From Mucilaginibacter rubeus (GTDB lineage: Bacteria; Bacteroidota; Bacteroidia; Sphingobacteriales; Sphingobacteriaceae): a DNA stretch of 64,000 nucleotides. Position 1 is the stretch's first letter, and every line of letters starts with the position of its first letter. The notes beneath the pieces were generated by a model. The model had not been told where the DNA came from. It saw nothing but the letters and a program-made list of their open reading frames with translations, and ran no database searches. Position numbers and translations under genes: made by a program. Positions 37,637 to 46,118 of the stretch are shown piece by piece. The DNA lies in the NCBI RefSeq assembly GCF_014643835.1, contig NZ_BMKD01000002.1:620001-684000 (forward strand). The letters run 5' to 3'.

Positions 37637-38032
37637 TTTTAGTTTAAGTTTGTTAGCCAGCAATTTAACCGGCCTGATTTTTATTTAGATGTAGTATGGT
37701 TAACGATATTACGTAAATATCTGTTTTTATTTTTTGAGATCAATGGTTGTGATCAGAGATTAGTGGCTGGAGGTTAGAGATTAGTTTCTTTGCATATACA
37801 ATCGCTAATGATATCTGAATTAAGAGCAAATCCTAAAATCCGTTTAATCCAGGTCAGAAACATAGCCGGTATCCGCTATTAACCAACGCAAACTCCGTTT
37901 TCAATTTAAGTAATCGAAGCAAACTACCCATGCTCCTTAAACCACCAACCATGATCTATGAACTATAAGCCATGGTCTATAGACCATCGACTATGGACTA
38001 AAAAACGTACCTTCGCCAAAAAATTAAAATAG
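37637..38032. repeat. Spacer with two word arrays (no gene)
   Basis: About 396 nt without a gene. One array at 37740-37785 repeats GATCAGAGATTAG-like words. A second at 37945-38001 repeats ATGATCTATGAAC- and CATGGTCTATAG-like words, and holds the perfect 16-nt palindrome ATGGTCTATAGACCAT at 37972-37987. The second ends about 30 nt before the GmhB-like start. Confidence 0.7.
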
Positions 38033-38524
38033 ATGCCTGATAAAATTAAAGCTGTTTTTTTAGATCGTGATGGTGTGTTAAACCAGGAAATGGGTGATTA
38101 CGTTCGCCGTTTTGAGGATTTCCATGTACTTGATAACTTTGATGCCCTTAAAACCCTGCAGGATCGCGGCTATATGCTGCTTGTTGCTACCAACCAGGGT
38201 GGTTTGGCCAAAGGCTGGTATACCGAAGAGGAACTGGCAAAAATGCACGCTCACCTGAAACAGGTTTATCATGAACACGGCGTTGAACTTACCGACTTTT
38301 TTTACTGCCCGCATCACCCCAACTTTACCGGCGACTGCGATTGCCGCAAACCAAAACCGGGGCTCCTGCTGCAAGGCATAGCTAAATATAACATTGATCC
38401 GTCAAAATCTTACTTTATAGGCGACCGTGAACGCGATGTTGAAGCAGGTACAGCTGCAGGTGTAAAAGGTATTTTGATAGACAGCGACCAGCCGATTAGT
38501 ACGGTACTGGATCTGATATTGTAA
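38033..38524 (+). CDS. HAD-IIIA phosphatase, GmhB-like
   Basis: The 163-residue cytoplasmic phosphatase has HAD motif I AVFLDRDGVLN, motif II VATNQGGLAKGW, the Zn-binding loop CPHHPNFTGDCDCRKPKPG and the motif III/IV end YFIGDRERDVEAGTAAGVKGI. The Zn loop is typical of D-glycero-D-manno-heptose-1,7-bisphosphate 7-phosphatase and also of HisB-type histidinol phosphatases. HisB in this window already has its own phosphatase half, so a heptose or other sugar bisphosphate is likelier, but no heptose genes are adjacent. Confidence 0.85.
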   Translation: MPDKIKAVFLDRDGVLNQEMGDYVRRFEDFHVLDNFDALKTLQDRGYMLLVATNQGGLAKGWYTEEELAKMHAHLKQVYHEHGVELTDFFYCPHHPNFTGDCDCRKPKPGLLLQGIAKYNIDPSKSYFIGDRERDVEAGTAAGVKGILIDSDQPISTVLDLIL

Positions 38525-38536
38525 AAGCAAAAACAT

Positions 38537-38632
38537 ATGTCATTGCGAGCGTAGCGCGGCAATCTCGTAGCCAATGCATTTCCGATCTGCTTGGCTACGA
38601 GATTGCTTCGTCGTTCCTCCTCGCAATGACAT
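38537..38632. repeat. GTCATTGCGAG-type palindromic repeat
   Basis: Outer arms ATGTCATTGCGAG (38537-38549) and CTCGCAATGACAT (38620-38632), inner arms GCAATCTCGTAGCCAA (38559-38574) and TTGGCTACGAGATTGC (38591-38606), all perfect. This GTCATTGCGAG...GCAATCTCG design is a repeat I remember as common in Bacteroidota spacers. Confidence 0.85.
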
Positions 38633-38699
38633 AAAAATAAAGCCCTTTCCCTAAAACATTTTCTTCTCTCCTGCTTTTTACAAATATTTATATTATCCT

Positions 38700-40220
38700 A
38701 TGCAAAAAAGCCGCTACTTAAAAAACCTTGATGCTGTAATAGCCGCCTTAATCGGCTGGTTTATATTAAGCTTGTTTTTCAGGTATAGCGGTGTAGGAGT
38801 TTCTCCGGATAGTATCATGTATACCAGCGCGGCCAGGAACTTTAAAGAGCACGGTACCCTGCTAACGTTTAACCATGTACCTATTGTTGACTTTCCGGTT
38901 TTCTATCCTATTTATCTTGGTATAATTTCAGTTATCACCCAGATAGATCCTGTTAAGTTTGGCGCAATGTTGAATGGCATCATGTTCGCCACACTCATTT
39001 TCACCAGCGGCTGGATCATGGAACACTTTGTACCTGCCTCAAGAATTTATAAATGGCTGATGCTGGCGGCAATTATCCTCAGTCCACCGTTGTTACAGGT
39101 ATATTCATACTTATGGTCGGAGACCTTGTTCATTCTTGAGATCCTGTTTTTTTTGGTTGCTTTCCGCGAATACCTTTTAAAACACACGCTTAAAGCACTT
39201 ATAGTGGCAGCCGTTATAGCAGCAATAAGTTGCATAACCAGGTACGCGGCTGTTACCATTGTAGGTACAGGCGGTTTACTTTTGCTATTGGACAGGGTAT
39301 TGCCCCTTAAAAAGAAGATTACCCATATCATTGTTTACGGGCTAATTTGTATCTCGCTATTGGTAAGTAACCTCGTATTCAATGCTTTTGTGACAGGTAC
39401 AACAACCGGTCCGCGGGAGCCATCTATCACTCCGTTTAGCAAAAACCTGTATTACTTCGGCACCGTAATGTGCGACTGGATGGGTCTCACTCCCAATCAA
39501 TACTGGGCTGCTACACCTATAGCTATTATTATTTTCCTAGGCTTTATCGCTGCCCTGGCATTTAATTATTATCGCCGCAAGCTGGATAGCTTTGAAAATT
39601 TGGCCATTACTTTCGCATTGGTTTACGGGGCTTTTATTGTGCTCTCATCTACTTTCTCAAGGTATGAACGGATCAATCACCGCCTGTTATCGCCATTGTA
39701 CATTTCGGCTTTATGGGGATATACCAGTTGGGCTTTGCTCCTGCTGAAAAAAATAAACAATACCACTACCCGGCGCATTATCGGTGCTGTAATGATTATG
39801 CTGATGCTGGGTTTTATCACCAGCGAATTTTTGATAGATAAAGCCCGGTACAACGACCAGGTAGCCGACGAATACGGTAACCCCGGCTATACCGACGAAA
39901 GCTGGATAGATTCGGAATTTGCAGCCTATTTAAGGGGGACAGACCACAGCCTGTTTAAACCCGGCGTCAAAATTTATACCGACGCGCATGAAGCCGTTTA
40001 CTTTTTCTCGGGCATGTCATCATACCTGGTGCCGCACCGTTTCTTTACTAAGGATATCGATAAGTTTTATAAGGTGAAACATTATTATCTTATTTGGTTT
40101 AATGTATTGGAGAACCCTGAACTGATCAACCTGAAGGATATTCAAAAAGTTAAAAACCTTAAAAAGATCAAGGATTTTGGCGAAGAAGGGGCGATTTATG
40201 AATATAAGTCTGAACCATGA
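38700..40220 (+). CDS. Polytopic membrane protein, glycosyltransferase-39-like
   Basis: The 506-residue protein has about ten to twelve hydrophobic spans (residues 10-360) and a C-terminal soluble part of about 120 residues. The early loop VSPDSIMYTSAARNFKEHGTLLTF, with an Asp before the second span, and the pattern of spans are like GT-C glycosyltransferases (PMT/GT39, ArnT-like) that use a lipid-linked sugar. Sequence identity to a named family is not evident, so the enzymatic call is tentative. It is transcribed towards the his operon but separated from it by 500 nt. Confidence 0.6.
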   Translation: MQKSRYLKNLDAVIAALIGWFILSLFFRYSGVGVSPDSIMYTSAARNFKEHGTLLTFNHVPIVDFPVFYPIYLGIISVITQIDPVKFGAMLNGIMFATLIFTSGWIMEHFVPASRIYKWLMLAAIILSPPLLQVYSYLWSETLFILEILFFLVAFREYLLKHTLKALIVAAVIAAISCITRYAAVTIVGTGGLLLLLDRVLPLKKKITHIIVYGLICISLLVSNLVFNAFVTGTTTGPREPSITPFSKNLYYFGTVMCDWMGLTPNQYWAATPIAIIIFLGFIAALAFNYYRRKLDSFENLAITFALVYGAFIVLSSTFSRYERINHRLLSPLYISALWGYTSWALLLLKKINNTTTRRIIGAVMIMLMLGFITSEFLIDKARYNDQVADEYGNPGYTDESWIDSEFAAYLRGTDHSLFKPGVKIYTDAHEAVYFFSGMSSYLVPHRFFTKDIDKFYKVKHYYLIWFNVLENPELINLKDIQKVKNLKKIKDFGEEGAIYEYKSEP

Positions 40221-40283
40221 TTTATAGGATTTTAGGATTACCATGAATTCCGTTCCCACCGTTATTGGTGATGACACGCTCCC

Positions 40284-40389
40284 GCCATTGTTGGTGTTGT
40301 CACCAACAACTTGTTCCCGTATCTTTTTATGAACCTATAAGGCCGCTATGCATAGCGTAAAAGTTGTAGGTGACAACACCAACAACGGC
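40284..40389. repeat. Imperfect 29-nt inverted repeat (GTTGTTGGTG words)
   Basis: Arm 40284-40312 (GCCATTGTTGGTGTTGTCACC...) pairs with 40361-40389 (...GGTGACAACACCAACAACGGC), with two mismatches in 29 nt. The loop is 48 nt. A strong RNA hairpin is expected; it might end the upstream membrane-protein transcript. Confidence 0.8.
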
Positions 40390-40659
40390 AAAAGCGATGA
40401 CAAGCTGACCACAAGTTTAATATTTTAACAAATCTTTTGCCGTAACCCCCTATCTAAATCAAGTAATTGACAGCTAGTAACTTAATTTCGAATATTCAAA
40501 TTTATGTTAACCCTGTTAACCCCCTCTCATTGCAATCAGCGATTGCTATTGTCACCAACAACGGCAAAGGTTAACAAAATTAAATTCTAAAAGCTTGTTC
40601 AATCGGACATAAAACTTCTTGAAAATTTCACGCACCCGTATACTTTTTCACATTAAATT

Positions 40660-40688
40660 TTGATTTAAAAAACATCTGTCTATATTTG
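40660..40688 (+). promoter_or_regulatory. Promoter of the histidine operon
   Basis: TTG at 40660-40662, an 18-nt spacer and TATATTTG at 40681-40688 match the Bacteroidota primary sigma-factor promoter (TTG, 17-23 nt, TAnnTTTG). Transcription should start a few nucleotides past 40688, about 25-30 nt before the leader-peptide ATG. Confidence 0.75.
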
Positions 40689-40720
40689 CACCGCTAATCT
40701 ATAGTTTTACTATATAAAAA

Positions 40721-40780
40721 ATGAACGGTATCGCACTACATCATCTTCATCTGCATCACCACCATGTGGTGATCAGCTAA
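40721..40780 (+). CDS. His-operon leader peptide (attenuator)
   Basis: A 19-codon ORF, too short for usual gene finders, encodes MNGIALHHLHLHHHHVVIS. Seven of ten consecutive residues (7-8, 10 and 12-15) are His. It sits between a consensus promoter and hisG, as HisL does in Enterobacteria, where ribosome stalling at His codons relieves attenuation. Here the His codons CAC-CAC-CAT lie in a perfect hairpin, ATCACCAC-CAT-GTGGTGAT (40755-40773), that overlaps the end of the peptide frame. No obvious GC-rich terminator with a U-run follows, except a T-rich stretch at 40820-40830. The leader is inferred; homology to HisL is functional only. Confidence 0.85.
   Translation: MNGIALHHLHLHHHHVVIS
40755..40773 (+). 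promoter_or_regulatory. Hairpin overlapping His codons of the leader
   Basis: ATCACCAC pairs perfectly with GTGGTGAT around a CAT loop. A ribosome translating the last His codons would melt it, and a ribosome stalled at the first His codons would leave it folded. It could be the pause or antiterminator element of the attenuator. Confidence 0.65.
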
Positions 40781-40853
40781 TATGTATGTTTCTACGCGAA
40801 ATAACAACCTCCGTTTATATTCTTTTTTATCATAGTCTCTTAAATTCAATCTT

Positions 40854-41705
40854 TTGAAAACACTTAAAATAGCTATCCAAAAATCGGGTAGGCTCAACGA
40901 AAAATCTGTTGAATTATTAAAAAATTGCGGCTTAAACTTTGAAAACTACAAAAGCTCGCTTATCTCTCCGGTATCCAATTTCCCTTTAGAGATCCTTTTC
41001 CTCCGTGATGATGATATCCCTGAATATGTACAGGATGGTATTGCCGATTTAGGTATCGTAGGCGAAAATGTGATCCAGGAAACCGAAGTTGAAGTAAGCT
41101 ATCTGCAGCGCCTTGGTTTTGGTAAATGCTCGCTCAAGATAGCAGTGCCCAACAACAGCGATATCAACTCACTGGCCGATTTACACGGCAAAGCAATTGC
41201 TACCACCTACCCTGCCATTTTAGGCAAGTTTTTAAAACAACAAAATATTACTTCAGATATCCGCACCATTTCCGGTTCGGTTGAAATATCACCTGGCTTA
41301 GGTCTTAGCGACGCCATTTGCGATTTGGTATCAACAGGCGGTACCCTTAAAAGCAACGGACTGAAACCTTTTGCCGATGTAATGTCATCTGAAGCGGTAC
41401 TGATAGGCAGCAAGGCCATTGCCGAAAGCGACCTTGTGCAGGAACTGATCCAGCGTATTCAATCAGTTTTACGCGCTAAAGAAACTAAATACGTGGTACT
41501 TAACGTTGAGAAAAAAAACCTCGATGCCGTTATTGCTTTATTGCCGGGCGTAAAAAGCCCGTCGGTAGTACCATTGGCCGAAGATGGCTGGGTAGCAGTA
41601 CACACTGTAATTCCCGAACGTGATTTTTGGAACCGTATAAGCCAGCTTAAACAGGCCGGCGCGCAAGGCATTGTAGTAATGCCTATTGAGAAGATCATTT
41701 TATAG
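40854..41705 (+). CDS. hisG: ATP phosphoribosyltransferase (long form)
   Basis: HisG catalyses the first committed step, ATP plus PRPP to phosphoribosyl-ATP. The 283-residue long form has the C-terminal regulatory ACT-like domain (residues about 205-283), the site of histidine feedback. Motifs are KIAIQKSGRLNEKSVELLKNCGL, DLGIVGENVIQE and the PRPP-binding SGSVEISPGLGLSDAICDLVSTGGTLKSNGL. The start is TTG 40854; no ATG fits the conserved N terminus. The start lies 73 nt after the leader stop codon, in a T-rich region. hisD follows after an 82-nt spacer with a repeat. Confidence 0.96.
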   Translation: MKTLKIAIQKSGRLNEKSVELLKNCGLNFENYKSSLISPVSNFPLEILFLRDDDIPEYVQDGIADLGIVGENVIQETEVEVSYLQRLGFGKCSLKIAVPNNSDINSLADLHGKAIATTYPAILGKFLKQQNITSDIRTISGSVEISPGLGLSDAICDLVSTGGTLKSNGLKPFADVMSSEAVLIGSKAIAESDLVQELIQRIQSVLRAKETKYVVLNVEKKNLDAVIALLPGVKSPSVVPLAEDGWVAVHTVIPERDFWNRISQLKQAGAQGIVVMPIEKIIL

Positions 41706-41787
41706 TAGTTGGCAGTGGCTGTTGGCAGTTTGCACTATGGTAAATTGCTGATTGTTGCAAACTGCAAACTGATAACTGCAAACTGGA
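41706..41787. repeat. Palindrome (GCAGTTTGCA words) between hisG and hisD
   Basis: GCAGTTTGCA (41725-41734) pairs with TGCAAACTGC (41756-41765). Further GTTGGCAGT words on the left and AACTGCAAACTG words on the right fill the 82-nt gap and end at the hisD start codon. The same words recur after hisIE. Confidence 0.75.
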
Positions 41788-43074
41788 ATGAAGACATACA
41801 ATTATTCAGAACTTACTGCATCCGATATCCAGAAGCTGGTTCAGCGTAATGTTGACCCGGCCAATGAGATCAGGACTATTGTTGAAGATGTGATTGCCAA
41901 CGTGCAGCAGCATGGCGACAAGGCCCTGCTTGATTATGCTTTAAAGTTTGACAAGGTGGAGCTGAACAAGCTTTACCTCGATAGAGCCGAACTGGAAGAA
42001 ATTGCCAAAGCCATATCTGCCGATCAGAAAGCAGCGTTGGAAACAGCGTATAACAACATTTACAAGTTTCACCAAACGCAGCTAAAAACCGAGGACAAAG
42101 TTGAAACCATGCCCGGCGTAACCTGCTGGCGCGAATTAAGGCCGATTGAAAAAGTAGGCTTGTATATCCCCGGTGGCTCTGCTGTATTGCCAAGTACGTT
42201 TTTGATGCTGGGAATCCCGGCATGTATTGCCGGTTGCCATGAAATAGTAGTTTGCTCACCCCCGCAAAAAAACGGTAGGGTAAATGCCTTTATAGCTTAT
42301 GTAGCGCTGATGCTGGGGATCGATAAGATCTACCTGGCAGGTGGTTCGCAGGCTGTGGCGGCAATGGCTTACGGAACTGCAAGCATCCCTAAGGTAGATA
42401 AGATCTTCGGGCCCGGCAACCAGTTTGTAACCAAAGCTAAAACCATTATCCAGTCAACCACCACAACGGCAATTGATATGCCTGCGGGCCCGTCGGAAGT
42501 ATTGGTTATTGCAGATGAAACGGCTATTCCGGCATACATTGCAGCCGATCTGCTGGCCCAGGCCGAGCATGGCATCGACAGCCAGGCTGTATTGGTTTGT
42601 ACCTCCGTTGATGTTGCCGAAAAAGCCATTGCCGAAGTTGAAAAACAACTGCCTGTATTGCCCCGTGGGGAGATAGCCAAAATGGCCATCGATAATTCAT
42701 ATGTGGTGATCACTGATAACCTGAACGAAGCAATGAGTTTCAGCAATCAATATGCTCCTGAGCACCTGATCCTGGCAACCGACAGTTGGGAACAGATCAC
42801 CGGAGACATCATCAATGCGGGTTCAGTATTTTTAGGAAACTTAACACCAGAAAGCGCAGGTGACTATGCATCAGGAACCAACCATACCCTGCCAACCAGC
42901 AGTTATGCAAGGGCTTATTCGGGTGTGTCAGTTGATTCGTTTGTGAAAAAGATCACGTTTCAGCATATCACTCGCGAAGGGATCCAAAACATCGGTCCAA
43001 CAGTTGAAGTTTTGGCCGAATTGGAGGGTTTACATGCACACAGGAATGCTGTGAGTGTCAGAAACAATAGTTGA
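41788..43074 (+). CDS. hisD: Histidinol dehydrogenase
   Basis: The Zn-dependent enzyme does the last two steps, oxidising histidinol to histidine with NAD+. Its 428 residues are typical. Signatures are ELRPIEKVGLYIPGGSAVLPSTFLM, the family motif VDKIFGPGNQFVTKAKTII, IDMPAGPSEVLVIAD and LLAQAEHG, and the catalytic Glu-His in YAPEHLIL. C-terminal Zn ligands lie in GDYASGTNHTLPT. It overlaps or nearly abuts the lipoprotein gene that follows (3-nt gap). Confidence 0.97.
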   Translation: MKTYNYSELTASDIQKLVQRNVDPANEIRTIVEDVIANVQQHGDKALLDYALKFDKVELNKLYLDRAELEEIAKAISADQKAALETAYNNIYKFHQTQLKTEDKVETMPGVTCWRELRPIEKVGLYIPGGSAVLPSTFLMLGIPACIAGCHEIVVCSPPQKNGRVNAFIAYVALMLGIDKIYLAGGSQAVAAMAYGTASIPKVDKIFGPGNQFVTKAKTIIQSTTTTAIDMPAGPSEVLVIADETAIPAYIAADLLAQAEHGIDSQAVLVCTSVDVAEKAIAEVEKQLPVLPRGEIAKMAIDNSYVVITDNLNEAMSFSNQYAPEHLILATDSWEQITGDIINAGSVFLGNLTPESAGDYASGTNHTLPTSSYARAYSGVSVDSFVKKITFQHITREGIQNIGPTVEVLAELEGLHAHRNAVSVRNNS

Positions 43075-43076
43075 TC

Positions 43077-43736
43077 ATGAAAAAGCTTGCATACCTTTTG
43101 AGTTTGTTTGCACTCACTGCTTGTCACAACGGTAATCATAAACAATTAATATCTGATACAGTTAAACGAGATACCACTACCTCGTTTAAGCCTTATCAGC
43201 TTAATAAAGACTACATTGTAATTGACACAGGTATTTTTGATGCAACTGTTATGGGAGGCAGCTATGCCGTTGTAACAAGAAACGGAAAGCTTGCCGATAC
43301 TATTGACAAATATTACGGAATTGAGAAAATTGGCAACGATAACTATTTATATCTAACAATAACAGGTACAGGGCCGGGAGAAGATTATACTTCGAAAACA
43401 CAGAAATCTCAAAAATCAATCAGTGGGTCTTTGGGCAGTTATATAATGGTCGTAAATGGTAAAAAACAAAATCTGTCAGCGTTTATAACTGACTTTAATG
43501 ACTATTTTTCTTCACCATCTGTAATAAACGGCAACATTTATTTCTGGCAAATAAAAAAAATAGATACAACAGGTAATAACAGTATATCGGCTGCTAAATA
43601 TGATCCGGTTACCAAGAAAACCACGAATTATTATTTGGTTGATGATTATATCGAAACAGATGATGCCAACTATTTTTCAGCGCCATATTTAAAAAATGAC
43701 ACCATCTATTTTGACGGAGAGAATAAAAAATTATGA
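43077..43736 (+). CDS. Predicted lipoprotein inside the his operon
   Basis: The 219-residue protein is not a histidine enzyme. It has a lipoprotein signal peptide (MKKLAYLLSLFALTAC, Cys16) and a beta-rich mature part with blocks such as NKDYIVIDTGIFDATVMGGSYAVVTRNGKLADTI and YLYLTITGTGPGEDYTSK. No family recognised. It starts 3 nt after hisD and ends 34 nt before hisC, on the same strand, so it must be read through by the operon transcript. It is more AT-rich than its flanks, which fits a recent insertion. Start ATG 43077 is chosen over TTG 43071. Confidence 0.75.
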   Translation: MKKLAYLLSLFALTACHNGNHKQLISDTVKRDTTTSFKPYQLNKDYIVIDTGIFDATVMGGSYAVVTRNGKLADTIDKYYGIEKIGNDNYLYLTITGTGPGEDYTSKTQKSQKSISGSLGSYIMVVNGKKQNLSAFITDFNDYFSSPSVINGNIYFWQIKKIDTTGNNSISAAKYDPVTKKTTNYYLVDDYIETDDANYFSAPYLKNDTIYFDGENKKL

Positions 43737-43770
43737 AAATTCACAAAGGATTTTAAGCCTTACAATTAAA

Positions 43771-44817
43771 ATGTTCGACATAAATAATATACTCAGAGAA
43801 AATATAAAACGTCTTGTACCCTATTCATCGGCACGCGATGAATACCAGGGTGAAGCAAGCGTTTTCCTGGATGCCAACGAAAATGCTTTTGGCTCTCCTT
43901 TAGATCAGCAGTTTAACCGCTACCCTGATCCTTTACAGTACGATTTAAAAAAACGCATTACCGAAATTAAAGGCGTACCGCCGCGCAATATTTTTGTAGG
44001 CAACGGCAGTGATGAAGCTATCGATATCCTGTTCCGCAGCTTTTGTAACCCGGGTGTTGACAATGTGATATTGGTGCCGCCTACTTATGGCATGTACGAG
44101 GTATCGGCCAATATCAACGATATCCAGGCCCGCAAAGTAAACCTTACGGAAGATTATCAGCTAAATTTAGAGGGAATTGCCGAAGCTATCGACAAAAACA
44201 CCAAGCTCATCTTTATCTGCTCGCCCAACAACCCGACTGGCAATTCTATCAACCGCGATGATATTCAAACCCTGCTGGCCAACTTCAGCGGAATTGTAGT
44301 GGTTGATGAGGCTTACATCAACTTCAGCCGTCAAAAGTCATTTATACAGGAATTGACCGAATGTGCCAACCTTGTGGTAATGCAAACCCTTTCCAAAGCC
44401 TGGGGCCTGGCCGGTTTACGTGTTGGTATGGCTTTCGCCAGCGAGGAAATCATTGAGGTGATGAACAAAGTAAAGCCGCCTTATAACGTTAACGAGTCCT
44501 CACAACAGCTGGCATTGGCTGCCCTGGCAAACGTTGGTCAGGTTAATGAATGGATTAAAGAAACCCTTACACAACGCGACAGGTTGGTTTTACAACTGAA
44601 AGATTTTGAGTTTGTGGTAGATATTTACCCTTCAGATGCCAACTTTATCCTTGTAAAAACCACCAATGCTAACGGTATTTACGACTACCTGGTAAAACAG
44701 GGCATTATAGTGCGCAACCGTTCAAAAGTTGAGCTTTGCGAGGGCTGTCTGCGCATCACTGTAGGCACACCAGATGAGAACACTATTTTACTCGAAGCGC
44801 TTCAAAACTTTAAATAA
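43771..44817 (+). CDS. hisC: Histidinol-phosphate aminotransferase
   Basis: The PLP-dependent class I/II aminotransferase forms histidinol phosphate from imidazole-acetol phosphate. The 348-residue product starts MFDINNILRENIKRLVPYSSARDEY, the Bacteroidota HisC start; the frame is open 25 codons upstream but overlaps the lipoprotein gene. Motifs are LDANENAFGSPL, the phosphate loop FVGNGSDEAIDIL, CSPNNPTGNSI, VVDEAYINFS and the PLP-lysine region TLSKAWGLAGLRVGMAF. Confidence 0.96.
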   Translation: MFDINNILRENIKRLVPYSSARDEYQGEASVFLDANENAFGSPLDQQFNRYPDPLQYDLKKRITEIKGVPPRNIFVGNGSDEAIDILFRSFCNPGVDNVILVPPTYGMYEVSANINDIQARKVNLTEDYQLNLEGIAEAIDKNTKLIFICSPNNPTGNSINRDDIQTLLANFSGIVVVDEAYINFSRQKSFIQELTECANLVVMQTLSKAWGLAGLRVGMAFASEEIIEVMNKVKPPYNVNESSQQLALAALANVGQVNEWIKETLTQRDRLVLQLKDFEFVVDIYPSDANFILVKTTNANGIYDYLVKQGIIVRNRSKVELCEGCLRITVGTPDENTILLEALQNFK

Positions 44818-44862
44818 AAAAATCACTAACTCAATAATTCGCTAATTCACTAATTATAAAGA

Positions 44863-46002
44863 ATGAGTTTACAGAAAATATTATTTGTCGACCGCGACGG
44901 CACCCTGATCAAAGAGCCTGCTGATGAGCAAATTGATTCATTTTCCAAGCTGGAGTTTTATCCGGGCGCGTTAACCTATCTGCCCAAAATAGCCAAAGAA
45001 CTTGATTTTGAACTGGTAATGGTTACCAACCAGGACGGTTTAGGAACTTCTGTTTATCCTGAAGATACATTTTGGCCTGTCCACAATTTCATCCTGCAAA
45101 CCTTTGAAGGTGAAGGCGTAAAATTTGCTAACCAGATCATTGACCGTACTTTTGCGCGTGATAATGCCCCCACCCGTAAGCCGGGCACTGCACTGTTAAC
45201 GCAATACTTAGATGCGGATAAATACGACCTGAAAAATTCGTTTACCATCGGCGATCGTAAAAACGATGTGCTGCTGGCAAAAAACCTGGGTGCAAAAGCT
45301 ATCTGGCTTAACAACAACAGCAACCTTGGCGGCAACGAGTTTAGCGAAGCAGATCATATTGATGACGTTATCGCCCTTGAAACTACCGACTGGCAAAAGA
45401 TCTATGAGTTTCTGAAACTTGGTCAGCGGGTATTTGAACATCGCCGTGCCACTAAGGAAACCGATATCTATATCAAAATAAACCTTGATGGTAAGGGCGA
45501 TGCCAAAATATCAACCGGTTTGCATTTTTTTGACCACATGCTGGATCAGATTGCCCGTCATGGTAGTATTGACCTGGAAATTACAGCCAAAGGAGATCTG
45601 CATATCGACGAGCATCATACCATTGAAGATACCGGCATTGCTTTAGGCGAAGTATTTGCCGCTGCTTTGGGCAACAAAATGGGAATTGAACGTTACGGTT
45701 TCTGTTTGCCAATGGACGATTGCCTTGCACAAGCTGCTATTGATTTCGGCGGCCGTAACTGGCTTGTTTGGGAAGCCGATTTTAAACGCGAAAAAGTAGG
45801 CGATGTGCCTACCGAAATGTTCTACCACTTCTTCAAATCATTCAGCGATGCCTCAAAAAGCAACCTGAATATAAAAGCAGAAGGACAAAACGAACATCAC
45901 AAAATTGAAGCTATATTTAAAGCCTTTGCCAAGGCAATAAAAGTGGCTGTAAAACGTGATGTAGATAAGATGGTTTTACCAAGCACTAAAGGGCTTTTGT
46001 AA
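44863..46002 (+). CDS. hisB: Bifunctional histidinol-phosphatase/imidazoleglycerol-phosphate dehydratase
   Basis: The 379-residue bifunctional enzyme has an N-terminal HAD phosphatase (residues 1-165; [57 protein letters not shown]). The C-terminal IGP dehydratase (about 190-379) has [35 protein letters not shown], the Mn/His motif [19 protein letters not shown] and [25 protein letters not shown]. It does two steps of histidine synthesis. Its stop is followed at once by a palindromic cassette that runs into hisH. Confidence 0.97.
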   Translation: MSLQKILFVDRDGTLIKEPADEQIDSFSKLEFYPGALTYLPKIAKELDFELVMVTNQDGLGTSVYPEDTFWPVHNFILQTFEGEGVKFANQIIDRTFARDNAPTRKPGTALLTQYLDADKYDLKNSFTIGDRKNDVLLAKNLGAKAIWLNNNSNLGGNEFSEADHIDDVIALETTDWQKIYEFLKLGQRVFEHRRATKETDIYIKINLDGKGDAKISTGLHFFDHMLDQIARHGSIDLEITAKGDLHIDEHHTIEDTGIALGEVFAAALGNKMGIERYGFCLPMDDCLAQAAIDFGGRNWLVWEADFKREKVGDVPTEMFYHFFKSFSDASKSNLNIKAEGQNEHHKIEAIFKAFAKAIKVAVKRDVDKMVLPSTKGLL

Positions 46003-46118
46003 CTCCCCAGCCTCCTAAAGGGGGAGTAACTAATCAAAATGGAAACACCAGATCAAAACAATACATCGGGAACCGATAAAAGCCTCGCAGAGGCACCCCC
46101 TTCAGGGGGCGGGGGGGG
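46003..46118. mobile_element. Short palindrome-ended cassette fused into hisH
   Basis: The left end, CTCCCCAGCCTCCTAAAGGG (46003-46022) and on to 46029, starts right after the hisB stop codon. The right end, 46093-46118 (CACCCCCTTCAGGGGGC then G8), stops at the second expected codon of hisH. The ends are related inverted repeats. The 60-nt middle supplies an ATG (46039) and an open frame. Both ends resemble those of the DUF559 cassette 1.4 kb downstream, so this looks like a small non-autonomous relative. Mobility is inferred. Confidence 0.6.

Larger units (their letters stand above)
40221..40720. other. 500-nt spacer before the histidine operon
   Basis: Holds an imperfect palindrome (40284-40389), a third partial copy of its word (GTCACCAACAACGGCAAA at 40551-40568) and the his promoter at 40660-40688. 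A self-complementary CGCTATGCATAGCG sits in the palindrome loop (40344-40357). No gene seen. Confidence 0.7.

Noticed and set aside
38033-38524. GmhB-like gene as a separate histidinol phosphatase
   Set aside because: HisB in this window already has an intact phosphatase half, and the gene is 2.7 kb outside the operon; the GmhB-type reading is safer.
38537-38632. Palindrome as a tRNA or other structured RNA gene
   Set aside because: It does not fold as a cloverleaf and lacks the conserved T-loop; the design is that of a known type of extragenic repeat. No tRNA or rRNA was seen anywhere in the window.
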